This document shows, piece by piece, positions 1 to 6,092 of a DNA stretch of 10,801 nt. Below the pieces are notes generated by a model. That model had not been told where the DNA came from. It saw only the letters and a program-made list of their open reading frames with translations, and made no database searches. Numbering within the stretch: position 1 is the first letter of the stretch; each line of letters opens with the position of its first letter. The stretch is taken from positions 1-10,801 of the forward strand of contig CAKPLQ010000044.1 in the NCBI GenBank assembly GCA_934167685.1. Direction: 5' to 3'. A program made the translations under genes and the position numbers. The stretch comes from an uncultured Clostridia bacterium (GTDB lineage: Bacteria; Bacillota; Clostridia; TANB77; CAG-508).

Positions 1-1758
1 AAATATAATTCCTAAATAAATTGCTATAAATGTTACAATAGTTGCTAGACCTACACTTGCTTCCATAAGAGCTATTTTCGTTTTTCCGTCAATATTTAAA
101 CCATTTTTATCTAAATTTTGTAAAAGTTCAGAATTATCATCAACAAATATCTTTTCTATTTCTTCTTTTCTTTCTTTTGTATCTGCATTATAATTTGCAG
201 ATAATAAATATTGTTCTTTCATATCTTCTGTCAATTCACAATCATCTGGAACTAATATAATTCCCGTATTTGTATGGCTAGTAGACATTTGAATATATCC
301 TGTTTTACATTCATTATATTTTGATTTATATTGTTTTCCAGCTATATTTAAAACATTGTCTCCATTTTTTAATGCTTCATCTCTTAATTCTTTTTGTGAA
401 TCAAAATCACAAAGTACAATATATTCATCATTATTTAATTCATATTGATTAATTCCATATAGTTTTGCAATTTTATTATAATCAGATATCTTTACCAACT
501 GTTCTGCTGTACCATACAAAAGATTTGGATATTTAGTTTTTATTTCTGCATATTTATCTCCAAAAAAATCTTTCAAAGTCAAATCATTTGTAGAATATAC
601 TGTTATTTCCACAATGTCTTTTAGGACATTCATATCTAAACCATTATTTTTTAAAGTTTCAGTAATAGGTATTTTTGAATCTGCTCTTGCTTCAGGGGTT
701 GATGTTATCTCTTTTCCATAAGTTCCATATTGTAAATATTTTTCTGGTAAATTAGCTGTTTTATACAAATTCAAATCTACAGGTGTCATTTCAATTAATT
801 CTCTTTGCATTGTATTTCTTAATGCTAAACTTGAAGAAAGTATTGAAATTGTCATAAACAGCATTAAACATATTACACTCATGCTTACAACCATAGTATT
901 AATTTTGTTATTTATTTGTCTTAATACAAATATATTAGTATTTTTAAAATAAACATTTTTCATTTTTTGAACTATTTGTATTATAAATCCTGATAAAGAC
1001 CAGAAAACTGCTACTGTTCCAACTATTCCCATTAAAATAGGTGGTAAAATTTTATCAGCCGTTGTTAAACTCCAAACATCTCCTGTTACCTTCCAATAAG
1101 CATATCCAAGTATAGTTACAGCTTCTAAAAATACTAAAATACATATAATAGGATTTTTTATTTTTACATTTTCATTTCTCTTACTTGCATTTAGCAGATT
1201 AATTAATTTGTATCTTGAAACTGTAAATGTATTAAAAAACATTACAGCTACATACATTACGGCAAAATAGATACAAGTTTTTATACAAGCATCTTTTGAA
1301 AATACAAATTGAAATTTACTCATATCTGATTCAAACATTTTAGCAACTAATATTGACATGAATTGTGATGCAAATACACCTATAATTAATCCTACAATTA
1401 GTGATATAATTCCTACTAATATAGTCTCCATAAGTATTATTTTTGAAATTTGTCTTTTTCCCATTCCTAGTGTCATATATATTCCAAATTCTTTTTTTCT
1501 TCGATTAATTAAAAAGTTATTTGCATATACAATTAGTAATCCCAATACTACTGCTACAAATACTGACACATATCCAAGCAATGAAATCATAAGTTTTATA
1601 ATATCTCTTGTAGATTCTGATACTTCTAACATTGCCTGTTGACTATCTATTGAGTTAAACATATAAAATATTGCCACACCTAATACTAATGTTAAAAAAT
1701 AAATTGCATAATCTTTGAAGCTTTTTTTCATATTTCTTATAGATAATTTAAATAACAT
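1..1758 (-). CDS. Bce-type ABC transporter permease (FtsX family), 3' end cut by window edge
   Basis: The frame is open from an ATG at 1756-1758 to the left edge, giving 586 codons without a stop; roughly 60-80 more residues are expected for a BceB-like protein. Visible layout: TM1 about 17-36, TM2 57-79, a basic FtsX-type cytoplasmic motif (NRRKKEFGIYMTLGM, 85-99), TM3 106-130, TM4 160-180, TM5 203-222, TM6 240-262, TM7 287-310, a large hydrophilic extracytoplasmic domain about 311-560, then TM8 from about 565. A big domain between TM7 and TM8 is the hallmark of BceB-type permeases, which free cell-wall precursors from peptide antibiotics (bacitracin, nisin and similar) and also signal to a partner kinase. 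The start overlaps the end of the ATPase gene by 11 bases, so the two are translationally coupled. The membrane partner role is inferred; the antibiotic specificity cannot be read from sequence. Confidence 0.95.
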   Translation of the reverse strand, partial: MLFKLSIRNMKKSFKDYAIYFLTLVLGVAIFYMFNSIDSQQAMLEVSESTRDIIKLMISLLGYVSVFVAVVLGLLIVYANNFLINRRKKEFGIYMTLGMGKRQISKIILMETILVGIISLIVGLIIGVFASQFMSILVAKMFESDMSKFQFVFSKDACIKTCIYFAVMYVAVMFFNTFTVSRYKLINLLNASKRNENVKIKNPIICILVFLEAVTILGYAYWKVTGDVWSLTTADKILPPILMGIVGTVAVFWSLSGFIIQIVQKMKNVYFKNTNIFVLRQINNKINTMVVSMSVICLMLFMTISILSSSLALRNTMQRELIEMTPVDLNLYKTANLPEKYLQYGTYGKEITSTPEARADSKIPITETLKNNGLDMNVLKDIVEITVYSTNDLTLKDFFGDKYAEIKTKYPNLLYGTAEQLVKISDYNKIAKLYGINQYELNNDEYIVLCDFDSQKELRDEALKNGDNVLNIAGKQYKSKYNECKTGYIQMSTSHTNTGIILVPDDCELTEDMKEQYLLSANYNADTKERKEEIEKIFVDDNSELLQNLDKNGLNIDGKTKIALMEASVGLATIVTFIAIYLGIIF

Positions 1759-2515
1759 CGTTCAAATCACCTCCAAGAAGTGTTTGCACCTCAATTATCT
1801 TCTCAAAGAATTGTTTTCTTGTATCATTTCCTTTTATTAACTCATTAAAGATTTTTCCATCTTTAATAAATAAAATTCGATTAGCATAAGAAGCGGTAAA
1901 TGCGTCATGTGTTACCATTAAAATTGTTGCATTCATTTTTTGATTTAATAATTCAAAATTTTCTAATAATTGTCTTGCTGCTTTACTATCTAATGCTCCT
2001 GTTGGCTCATCTGCTAAAATTAATTTTGGATTTGTAATAATAGCTCTTGCTGATGCAATTCTTTGTTTTTGACCACCAGATACTTGATAAGGATATTTTT
2101 TTAGAATTTCTTTAATTCCTAATTTTTCTGCTATTTCATTTACCCTTCTATCTATTTCATTTGCCTTTACTTTTTGAATTGTTAATGCTAAAGCTATATT
2201 TTCATAAGCTGTTAATGTATCTAATAAGTTAAAGTCTTGAAATATAAATCCTAACTCTTCTCTTCTGAATTTGTTTAAATTATTTCCTTTTAATTTTGTG
2301 ATATCTTCTCCATTTATAATAATGTGTCCTGCTGTTACTCTGTCTATTGTGGAAATACAGTTTAATAATGTTGTTTTTCCAGATCCACTTGCTCCCATAA
2401 TTCCAACAAATTCACCTTTATTTACATCAAAATTAATATTGTCTATGGCTTTTGTTAAATTTGATTTGTTTCCATAGTATTTTTCGATGTTTTTTACTTC
2501 TAATATTTTTTCCAT
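1748..2515 (-). CDS. Bce-type ABC transporter ATP-binding protein
   Basis: A 255-residue nucleotide-binding subunit that would power the adjacent FtsX-type permease. All catalytic motifs are intact: Walker A GASGSGKTT (41-49), Q-loop Gln93, signature VSGGQKQR (145-152), Walker B LILADEP (165-171) with catalytic Glu170, and H-loop His203. The family is that of MacB/LolD/BceA-type ATPases. The neighbours (two-component system upstream, large-domain permease downstream) place it in the Bce group of peptide-antibiotic detoxification pumps rather than the LolCDE or MacB groups. Length is normal for the family. The start ATG is supported by GGGAG at 2524-2528, 8 bases upstream. It is first in its own transcription unit with a promoter and operator in 2541-2606, and its last 11 bases overlap the permease start. 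Confidence 0.96.
   Translation of the reverse strand: MEKILEVKNIEKYYGNKSNLTKAIDNINFDVNKGEFVGIMGASGSGKTTLLNCISTIDRVTAGHIIINGEDITKLKGNNLNKFRREELGFIFQDFNLLDTLTAYENIALALTIQKVKANEIDRRVNEIAEKLGIKEILKKYPYQVSGGQKQRIASARAIITNPKLILADEPTGALDSKAARQLLENFELLNQKMNATILMVTHDAFTASYANRILFIKDGKIFNELIKGNDTRKQFFEKIIEVQTLLGGDLNDVI
1766..1774 (-). promoter_or_regulatory. Strong ribosome-binding site of the permease
   Basis: Minus-strand GGAGGTGAT lies 7 bases before the ATG at 1758, inside the 3' end of the ATPase gene. It fixes the permease start and explains the 11-base gene overlap. Confidence 0.8.
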
Positions 2516-2540
2516 TTTTATAACTCCCTTCTTTTATTTC

Positions 2541-2570
2541 ATTATAAATATTTTGATGTAAAGTTGCCAT
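2541..2570 (-). promoter_or_regulatory. Promoter of the Bce-type ABC operon
   Basis: A perfect -10 box TATAAT lies at 2541-2546. The best -35 match is ATGGCA at 2565-2570 with an 18-base spacer (4 of 6 to TTGACA), so the promoter is weak without help. Predicted transcription start is near 2534, giving a leader of about 19 bases with GGGAG in it. The weak -35 and the palindrome just upstream fit an activator-dependent promoter. Confidence 0.65.
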
Positions 2571-2588
2571 CGATTTAGCTTACAATTT

Positions 2589-2606
2589 CCTTACATTTTT
2601 GTAAGG
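2589..2606. promoter_or_regulatory. BceR-type operator upstream of the ABC operon
   Basis: Perfect palindrome CCTTACA-TTTT-TGTAAGG. The core TTACA-N4-TGTAA equals the published BceR-type consensus TNACA-N4-TGTAA. Its centre (2597.5) is 54 bp from the centre of the -10 box. A further TTACA half-site at 2580-2584 (plus strand) repeats the left half at an 11-bp interval. No T-tract follows the repeat on the minus strand, so it does not look like a terminator for the kinase gene. Binding by the neighbouring response regulator is inferred. Confidence 0.75.
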
Positions 2607-2625
2607 TACTAATACTTGTTTCTTT

Positions 2626-3642
2626 TTACTTTAATTCAATATAACTGTTTTGTGGAAACACTAGCTTAACTTCTGTACCTTCATTTTGCACTGAATTTAA
2701 TTCTATTCCTATTCCTAATTTATTGCATAACTTTTTACACAAATATAATCCTATTCCTGTTGATTTCTTATTTGACACTCTTCCATTCGTTCCTGTAAAT
2801 CCTTTTTCAAAAACTCTTGTAATTTCTCCTTGTTTTATTCCTATTCCGTTGTCTTTAATATATAAAATCACATTCTCTTTTCCTTGATTTGCATATATTT
2901 CGATTACAGAGTTTTCTTTTTTTCTGTATTTGATACTATTTTGTATAATTTGATTTAATATAAATACAATCCATTTGTTGTCTGTATTAACTTCTATGTC
3001 TAAATCATGAATATCAATAGAAATCTTTTCTTGTATTAAACTACTTTTGTTCTTTTTAATACTTTCAGTTACAATTTCTTTTAAAAACACTTTTCTTATA
3101 TAATAATCTTTTTCTACAGTATTACTTCTTGCATAAAATAAAGCTTGTTCAATATAATTTTCTACTTTGTCTAGTTCTTCGTCTATACTTTTGGTTATAG
3201 CATTTTTATTGTTTTCTATTACCATTTTACTAGCTGATATTGGTATTTTTATTTCATGTATCCATAATTCTATATATTCTTTATAATCCTCTGTCATATA
3301 TTTGTATTTATTTACATTTTCTAACATTGATTTATCAATTTGTTCTAATGAGTTTTTAAATATCTGTCCCTCTAAAAAATTAGGAGTTTTTATAATTTCT
3401 GTAATTAAATATTTTTCGTCTAATTCTTCTAACATTTTTAATAAATTATCATAGAATTTTTTTCTTTTAAAATATTCTATAATAATTGAAATCATATATA
3501 ATCCCATTATTATAAGTGGAATATATATTTTTATGAACATTCCTACATTATATGCCATTAAGAATATCTCTATTGTAATAATACCAAATAGTAATAATAA
3601 AATAGTGATAGCCTTATCTTTAAAAAATAATTTAAAATCCAT
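2626..3642 (-). CDS. Intramembrane-sensing histidine kinase (BceS-like)
   Basis: A 338-residue kinase with two N-terminal membrane helices (about 13-34 and 38-57) separated by only a few residues, so there is no real extracellular sensor domain. This is the pattern of BceS-type kinases, which are switched on through contact with their ABC transporter. The dimerisation/phosphoacceptor helix carries WIHEIKIPISA with His129. The ATPase domain shows an N box around Asn235, DNGIGI (264-269), FEKGFTG (279-285 region) and GIGLYL (296-301). The ATG directly abuts the regulator's stop (TAAATG), with GGAG at 3651-3654 as ribosome-binding site, so kinase and regulator are one operon. Its expected partners are the response regulator just upstream and the permease downstream; the ligand is unknown. 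Confidence 0.95.
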   Translation of the reverse strand: MDFKLFFKDKAITILLLLFGIITIEIFLMAYNVGMFIKIYIPLIIMGLYMISIIIEYFKRKKFYDNLLKMLEELDEKYLITEIIKTPNFLEGQIFKNSLEQIDKSMLENVNKYKYMTEDYKEYIELWIHEIKIPISASKMVIENNKNAITKSIDEELDKVENYIEQALFYARSNTVEKDYYIRKVFLKEIVTESIKKNKSSLIQEKISIDIHDLDIEVNTDNKWIVFILNQIIQNSIKYRKKENSVIEIYANQGKENVILYIKDNGIGIKQGEITRVFEKGFTGTNGRVSNKKSTGIGLYLCKKLCNKLGIGIELNSVQNEGTEVKLVFPQNSYIELK

Positions 3643-4323
3643 TTAGTTTACTCCTTTTTTCAAAATATATCCTTGTCCTCTTTTTGTTTCTAATAGTTCT
3701 TTTAATTCTAACTCTTCTAATTTATTTCTTAATCTAGTAATATTAACTGTTAATGTATTGTCATCTATAAAACTTTCGCTTTCCCATAAGCATTCCATTA
3801 TATCTTCTCTTGATACTATTTTTCCTCTATTTTGTACTAGGTATTTTAAAATCTTATATTCATTTTTTGTTAGCTCTATTGTTTTTCCATCTTTTTCTAT
3901 AGTACTATTTGATGTATTCAATATAAAATCTTTAACATCTATTTTATCATTTACTTCTTGCATATTCGTCCTTCTTAATAATGCTCCTATTTTTGCAAGT
4001 AAAATTTGTATATTAAAAGGCTTTGTAATATAGTGGTCTGCCCCATTATTTATTGAAAGTAGTTCGTCTAGTTCATTATCTCTACTTGTTACAATAATTA
4101 TTGGCATATTGGATTGTTTTCTAATCTCTTTACAGATATATTCTCCATCTGTGTTTGGTAAATTTATATCTAATAATATTAAGTCTGGATTTGTTTGCAA
4201 TATGTCTTGTATTGTGTTGTCAAATGTTGTTAGTGCTGTTGCTTCATATCCATTTTTATTTAAAAAGATTTTTAATTCTTCTCTTAATTTTTCATCATCT
4301 TCTATTATTAAAATCTTTGGCAT
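3643..4323 (-). CDS. OmpR-family response regulator (BceR-like)
   Basis: A 226-residue two-domain regulator. The receiver domain (about 1-117) has the acidic pair Asp9/Asp10, phosphoacceptor Asp52, Thr79 and Lys101. A winged-helix DNA-binding domain (about 127-223) of the OmpR/PhoB type follows, with the recognition region around DDNTLTVNITRLRNKL. It would be phosphorylated by the kinase encoded immediately downstream and bind the TTACA-N4-TGTAA palindromes found before its own gene and before the ABC operon. The ATG at 4321-4323 has GGAGGA 7 bases upstream. It is the first gene of the regulator-kinase operon, 76 bases after sigK. DNA target and autoregulation are inferred from the operators. 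Confidence 0.95.
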   Translation of the reverse strand: MPKILIIEDDEKLREELKIFLNKNGYEATALTTFDNTIQDILQTNPDLILLDINLPNTDGEYICKEIRKQSNMPIIIVTSRDNELDELLSINNGADHYITKPFNIQILLAKIGALLRRTNMQEVNDKIDVKDFILNTSNSTIEKDGKTIELTKNEYKILKYLVQNRGKIVSREDIMECLWESESFIDDNTLTVNITRLRNKLEELELKELLETKRGQGYILKKGVN

Positions 4324-4342
4324 TTATTTTTCCTCCATTGCT

Positions 4343-4351
4343 ATTATATCA
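4343..4351 (-). promoter_or_regulatory. Extended -10 promoter of the regulator-kinase operon
   Basis: Minus-strand TGATATAAT combines a TG dinucleotide with a perfect TATAAT (4343-4348). No good -35 is found at 16-18 bases; the palindromic operator occupies that zone instead. The transcription start should fall near 4336-4339, so the leader is only about 13-16 bases and the Shine-Dalgarno GGAGGA (4331-4336) sits almost at the 5' end. Confidence 0.65.
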
Positions 4352-4359
4352 TAATTTTT

Positions 4360-4389
4360 ATAAAAGAAACCTTACATTTCTGTAAGGTT
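4360..4389 (-). terminator. sigK: Candidate rho-independent terminator of sigK
   Basis: Starting 10 bases after the sigK stop codon region, minus-strand RNA can form a 9-bp stem (AACCTTACA with UGUAAGGUU) closed by a GAAA tetraloop, followed by UCUUUUAU. The U-tract is short and the stem has only three G-C pairs, so termination may be partial. This overlaps the operator described at the same place. Confidence 0.5.
4368..4389. promoter_or_regulatory. BceR-type operator upstream of the regulator gene
   Basis: Perfect inverted repeat with 9-base arms AACCTTACA (4368-4376) and TGTAAGGTT (4381-4389) around TTTC. The 7-base inner arms are identical to those of the operator at 2589-2606. The centre (4378.5) lies 33 bp from the -10 centre, replacing a -35 box. 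The same bases may form the sigK terminator hairpin. Confidence 0.75.
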
Positions 4390-4399
4390 ACTCTAATTA

Positions 4400-5101
4400 T
4401 TACTCCTTTATCTCCTTAGCAAGTTTATCAATAGCTTTCGTTTCTATACGTGACACATAAGAGCGAGAAATCCCCATCTCGTGGGCAATCTCAATTTGAG
4501 TTTTAGGTTTATGTCCATCCAACCCGAAGCGGAGTTCTAAAATAGTACGTTCTCTATCTTTTAAAATACTTTTCATCTTCTCATATAAAAGTTTTATTTT
4601 CATTTTTAAATCAACTGAGTCCTCAACACTACGTTCATCATTTTCAAGTACTTCTTGCAGTGTAACTACATTATCGTCTTTATCTTTTCCTATCGGTTCA
4701 TTTAAATATACTTCATTATTTAACTTTTTAGTTGCTCTAAAATGCATTAATATTTCATTATCAATACATCTAGAAACATATGTAGAAAGTCTAGCACCTT
4801 TTTCTGTTTTAAAACTATTAATACCTTTAATAAGTCCAATCGTGCCAATAGATATTAAATCATCTGGGTCTACATTTGAATTGCTGTATTTTTTACATAC
4901 ATGTGCAACTAATCTTAAATTTTTTTCTATAAGTATATTACGAGCCTCTTCGTCACCTGTGCTTAATCTTTCAAGACAGATACGCTCTTCTTCTGAACTC
5001 AAAGGCTCCGGAAAAAGTTGTACCCCAGAAATATATCCAACTGCAAATACTGCTGTTTGTAAAAACTGAATAAATCCACTTATGCAAAGTGCAGAAAACA
5101 T
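4400..5101 (-). CDS. sigK: Sporulation sigma factor SigK precursor (pro-sigma-K)
   Basis: A 233-residue sigma-70 family protein that directs late mother-cell transcription (coat and cortex maturation) in endospore formers. The hydrophobic N-terminal extension (about 1-22) aligns with the SigK pro-sequence, which holds the factor at the membrane until the SpoIVFB-type protease cuts; by analogy with Bacillus subtilis the cut falls near Gly22-Tyr23. Region 2 covers about 54-123 (LRLVAHVCKKY, DLISIGTIGLIKGI, EILMHFRA) and region 4 about 174-228 with the helix-turn-helix TQIEIAHEMGISRSYVSRIE. The coding frame is continuous, so no skin-type prophage splits it. The ATG has GGAGGTG 5 bases upstream, inside a large inverted repeat. 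It sits between a mechanosensitive channel gene and the Bce-type operon, neither of which has an obvious sporulation role. Confidence 0.95.
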   Translation of the reverse strand: MFSALCISGFIQFLQTAVFAVGYISGVQLFPEPLSSEEERICLERLSTGDEEARNILIEKNLRLVAHVCKKYSNSNVDPDDLISIGTIGLIKGINSFKTEKGARLSTYVSRCIDNEILMHFRATKKLNNEVYLNEPIGKDKDDNVVTLQEVLENDERSVEDSVDLKMKIKLLYEKMKSILKDRERTILELRFGLDGHKPKTQIEIAHEMGISRSYVSRIETKAIDKLAKEIKE

Positions 5102-5105
5102 AAAA

Positions 5106-5158
5106 GCACCTCCATTTTTCTCATACTAAAATTATATGTATAAGAAAAATAAAAGTGC
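5106..5158 (-). promoter_or_regulatory. sigK: Long hairpin enclosing the sigK ribosome-binding site
   Basis: The segment 5138-5158 (upstream arm) and 5106-5126 (downstream arm) can pair over 21 consecutive bases in minus-strand RNA: 17 Watson-Crick and 4 G-U pairs with no mismatch, and an 11-base loop at 5127-5137. The Shine-Dalgarno GGAGGTG (5107-5113) is wholly inside the downstream arm. The upstream arm starts 8 bases after the mscS-family stop codon. Four T residues and the ATG follow the hairpin, so a weak terminator role for the channel transcript is an alternative. Confidence 0.65.
5131..5158 (-). promoter_or_regulatory. sigK: Candidate sporulation (SigE/SigK-type) promoter of sigK
   Basis: Minus-strand CATATAAT at 5131-5138 fits the SigE/SigK -10 pattern CATAnnnT. 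Upstream, GCACTTT (5152-5158) matches 5 of 7 positions of the SigE -35 at a 13-base spacer, and an AC 16 bases upstream would suit SigK. The embedded TATAAT has no convincing housekeeping -35. In B. subtilis sigK is read first by SigE and then by SigK, which supports the reading. Expected start near 5124. Confidence 0.5.
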
Positions 5159-5166
5159 CTGTTCAT
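5157..5166 (-). promoter_or_regulatory. Candidate SpoIIID binding site upstream of sigK
   Basis: Minus-strand ATGAACAGGC matches all defined positions of the SpoIIID consensus WWRRACARNY. It lies just upstream of the proposed -35 region, where SpoIIID could activate sigK as it does in B. subtilis. The motif is degenerate and a chance match is possible. Confidence 0.4.
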
Positions 5167-6042
5167 TTAAACTTTGTATAAATCAATATTTTTATTCCTA
5201 TATTCTTCTAATATTTTTAAAAATATTTCATCTCTTACATTTCTTGATTTTTTAGGATGAACTAAATATCTAAGGTATAATTCTACATGAGAATCTACTA
5301 TTTCAGTATAAATAATAGGTTCTAAATAATTATAATAAATTCTATATTCTGTTGTAACATCAGCTACTGCGTCTTCCATCTTTTTAGGTGTTTCTTTTAA
5401 TATTTCGTTGTTCTCTACAATCCCATATAATGTTTCTTTTGTTTTTTCTATATCAGCATCTAATGGAATCTTTACTGTTATCTCATCCCATATATATTTA
5501 AAAGCTTTTGTATAATTTTTTAATGGATATATAAATACAAATGAATTTGGTATATGTATTATTCTTCCTGTGCTCTGCTCTCCATTTATTCTATCTCCAA
5601 CTTCTAGTACTTCAAATCCAAGAGATCTAATATTTACTACATCTCCTTTTATACCATTAACTTCAATCCTGTCTTCTAGTTCAAATGTCTTTTTAGTATT
5701 AATGTATATTCCTGCAAAAAAGTCAAATATTATTTCTTTAACAGCAATTGCAATTCCAGCAGACAAGAAACTTATTACTGTTACCATTCCAGAAATTCTA
5801 TGTCCCCAAAGTAATACAACTAAAATAACTGATGTAATATTTAATGTAACTTTTATCATTCTGTTTCTAAAATATTTCTTTTTATTGCTTACGTCAGCTC
5901 TTGAGTAAAAAAATCTTACTAATCTTTTTAAAATTCCGAAAACTACAAATATCAAAATTGTTAATATTACTAATTCAACGTAATCACTATAAAATCCAAA
6001 TGTTTTTCCTAAATATTGTGATATATCTGTTATAAAACCCAT
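5167..6042 (-). CDS. MscS-family small-conductance mechanosensitive channel
   Basis: A membrane channel expected to open under membrane tension and release solutes during osmotic downshock. From the chosen start it has 291 residues: TM1 about 21-43, TM2 about 65-80, and a pore-lining TM3 about 84-115 containing SAGIAIAVKEIIFDFFAGIY. The MscS beta domain follows (EDRIEVNGIKGDVVNIRSLG, then IHIPNSFVF) and the cytoplasmic alpha/beta domain extends to the end. Length and layout are typical of MscS. Start choice: GTG (6051), ATG (6048) and ATG (6042) are in frame in a row; AGAGGTGAT at 6047-6055 is a proper ribosome-binding site only for the ATG at 6042. It has its own promoter overlapping the end of the upstream ABC gene, and ends 65 bases before sigK. 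Confidence 0.93.
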   Translation of the reverse strand: MGFITDISQYLGKTFGFYSDYVELVILTILIFVVFGILKRLVRFFYSRADVSNKKKYFRNRMIKVTLNITSVILVVLLWGHRISGMVTVISFLSAGIAIAVKEIIFDFFAGIYINTKKTFELEDRIEVNGIKGDVVNIRSLGFEVLEVGDRINGEQSTGRIIHIPNSFVFIYPLKNYTKAFKYIWDEITVKIPLDADIEKTKETLYGIVENNEILKETPKKMEDAVADVTTEYRIYYNYLEPIIYTEIVDSHVELYLRYLVHPKKSRNVRDEIFLKILEEYRNKNIDLYKV

Positions 6043-6056
6043 TTTCATCACCTCTT

Positions 6057-6085
6057 ATATTTTATTTTAGCACAAAATAAAATAT
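6057..6085. repeat. Perfect 12-bp AT-only inverted repeat
   Basis: ATATTTTATTTT (6057-6068) and AAAATAAAATAT (6074-6085) are exact reverse complements around a 5-base loop AGCAC. The repeat overlaps the -10 box of the channel promoter and the stop codon of the ABC gene. No T-tract follows on the minus strand, so it is a poor terminator; it may be only a by-product of base composition, or an operator. Confidence 0.6.
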
Positions 6086-6092
6086 TATTCAA
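6064..6092 (-). promoter_or_regulatory. Promoter of the mechanosensitive channel gene
   Basis: Minus-strand TTGAAT (-35, 6087-6092), a 17-base spacer, and TAAAAT (-10, 6064-6069) preceded by TGC make an extended -10 promoter. The -35 overlaps the final codons and stop of the upstream ABC exporter gene. Expected start near 6057, giving a leader of about 15 bases. Confidence 0.65.

Noticed and set aside
1358..1642. Plus-strand open frame of 94 codons
   Set aside because: It is antisense to the permease gene, lacks a ribosome site, and its composition is that of a reversed membrane-protein gene. The same holds for all other plus-strand frames here, such as 8061-8522 and 8574-9224 opposite the 734-residue exporter gene.
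2589..2606. Terminator of the histidine kinase gene
   Set aside because: The minus strand after the repeat reads AAATTG with no T-tract; the operator reading fits the known consensus exactly.
6043..6051. GTG or first ATG (6051, 6048) as the start of the MscS-family gene
   Set aside because: Both lie within the Shine-Dalgarno sequence itself; only the ATG at 6040-6042 has workable spacing.
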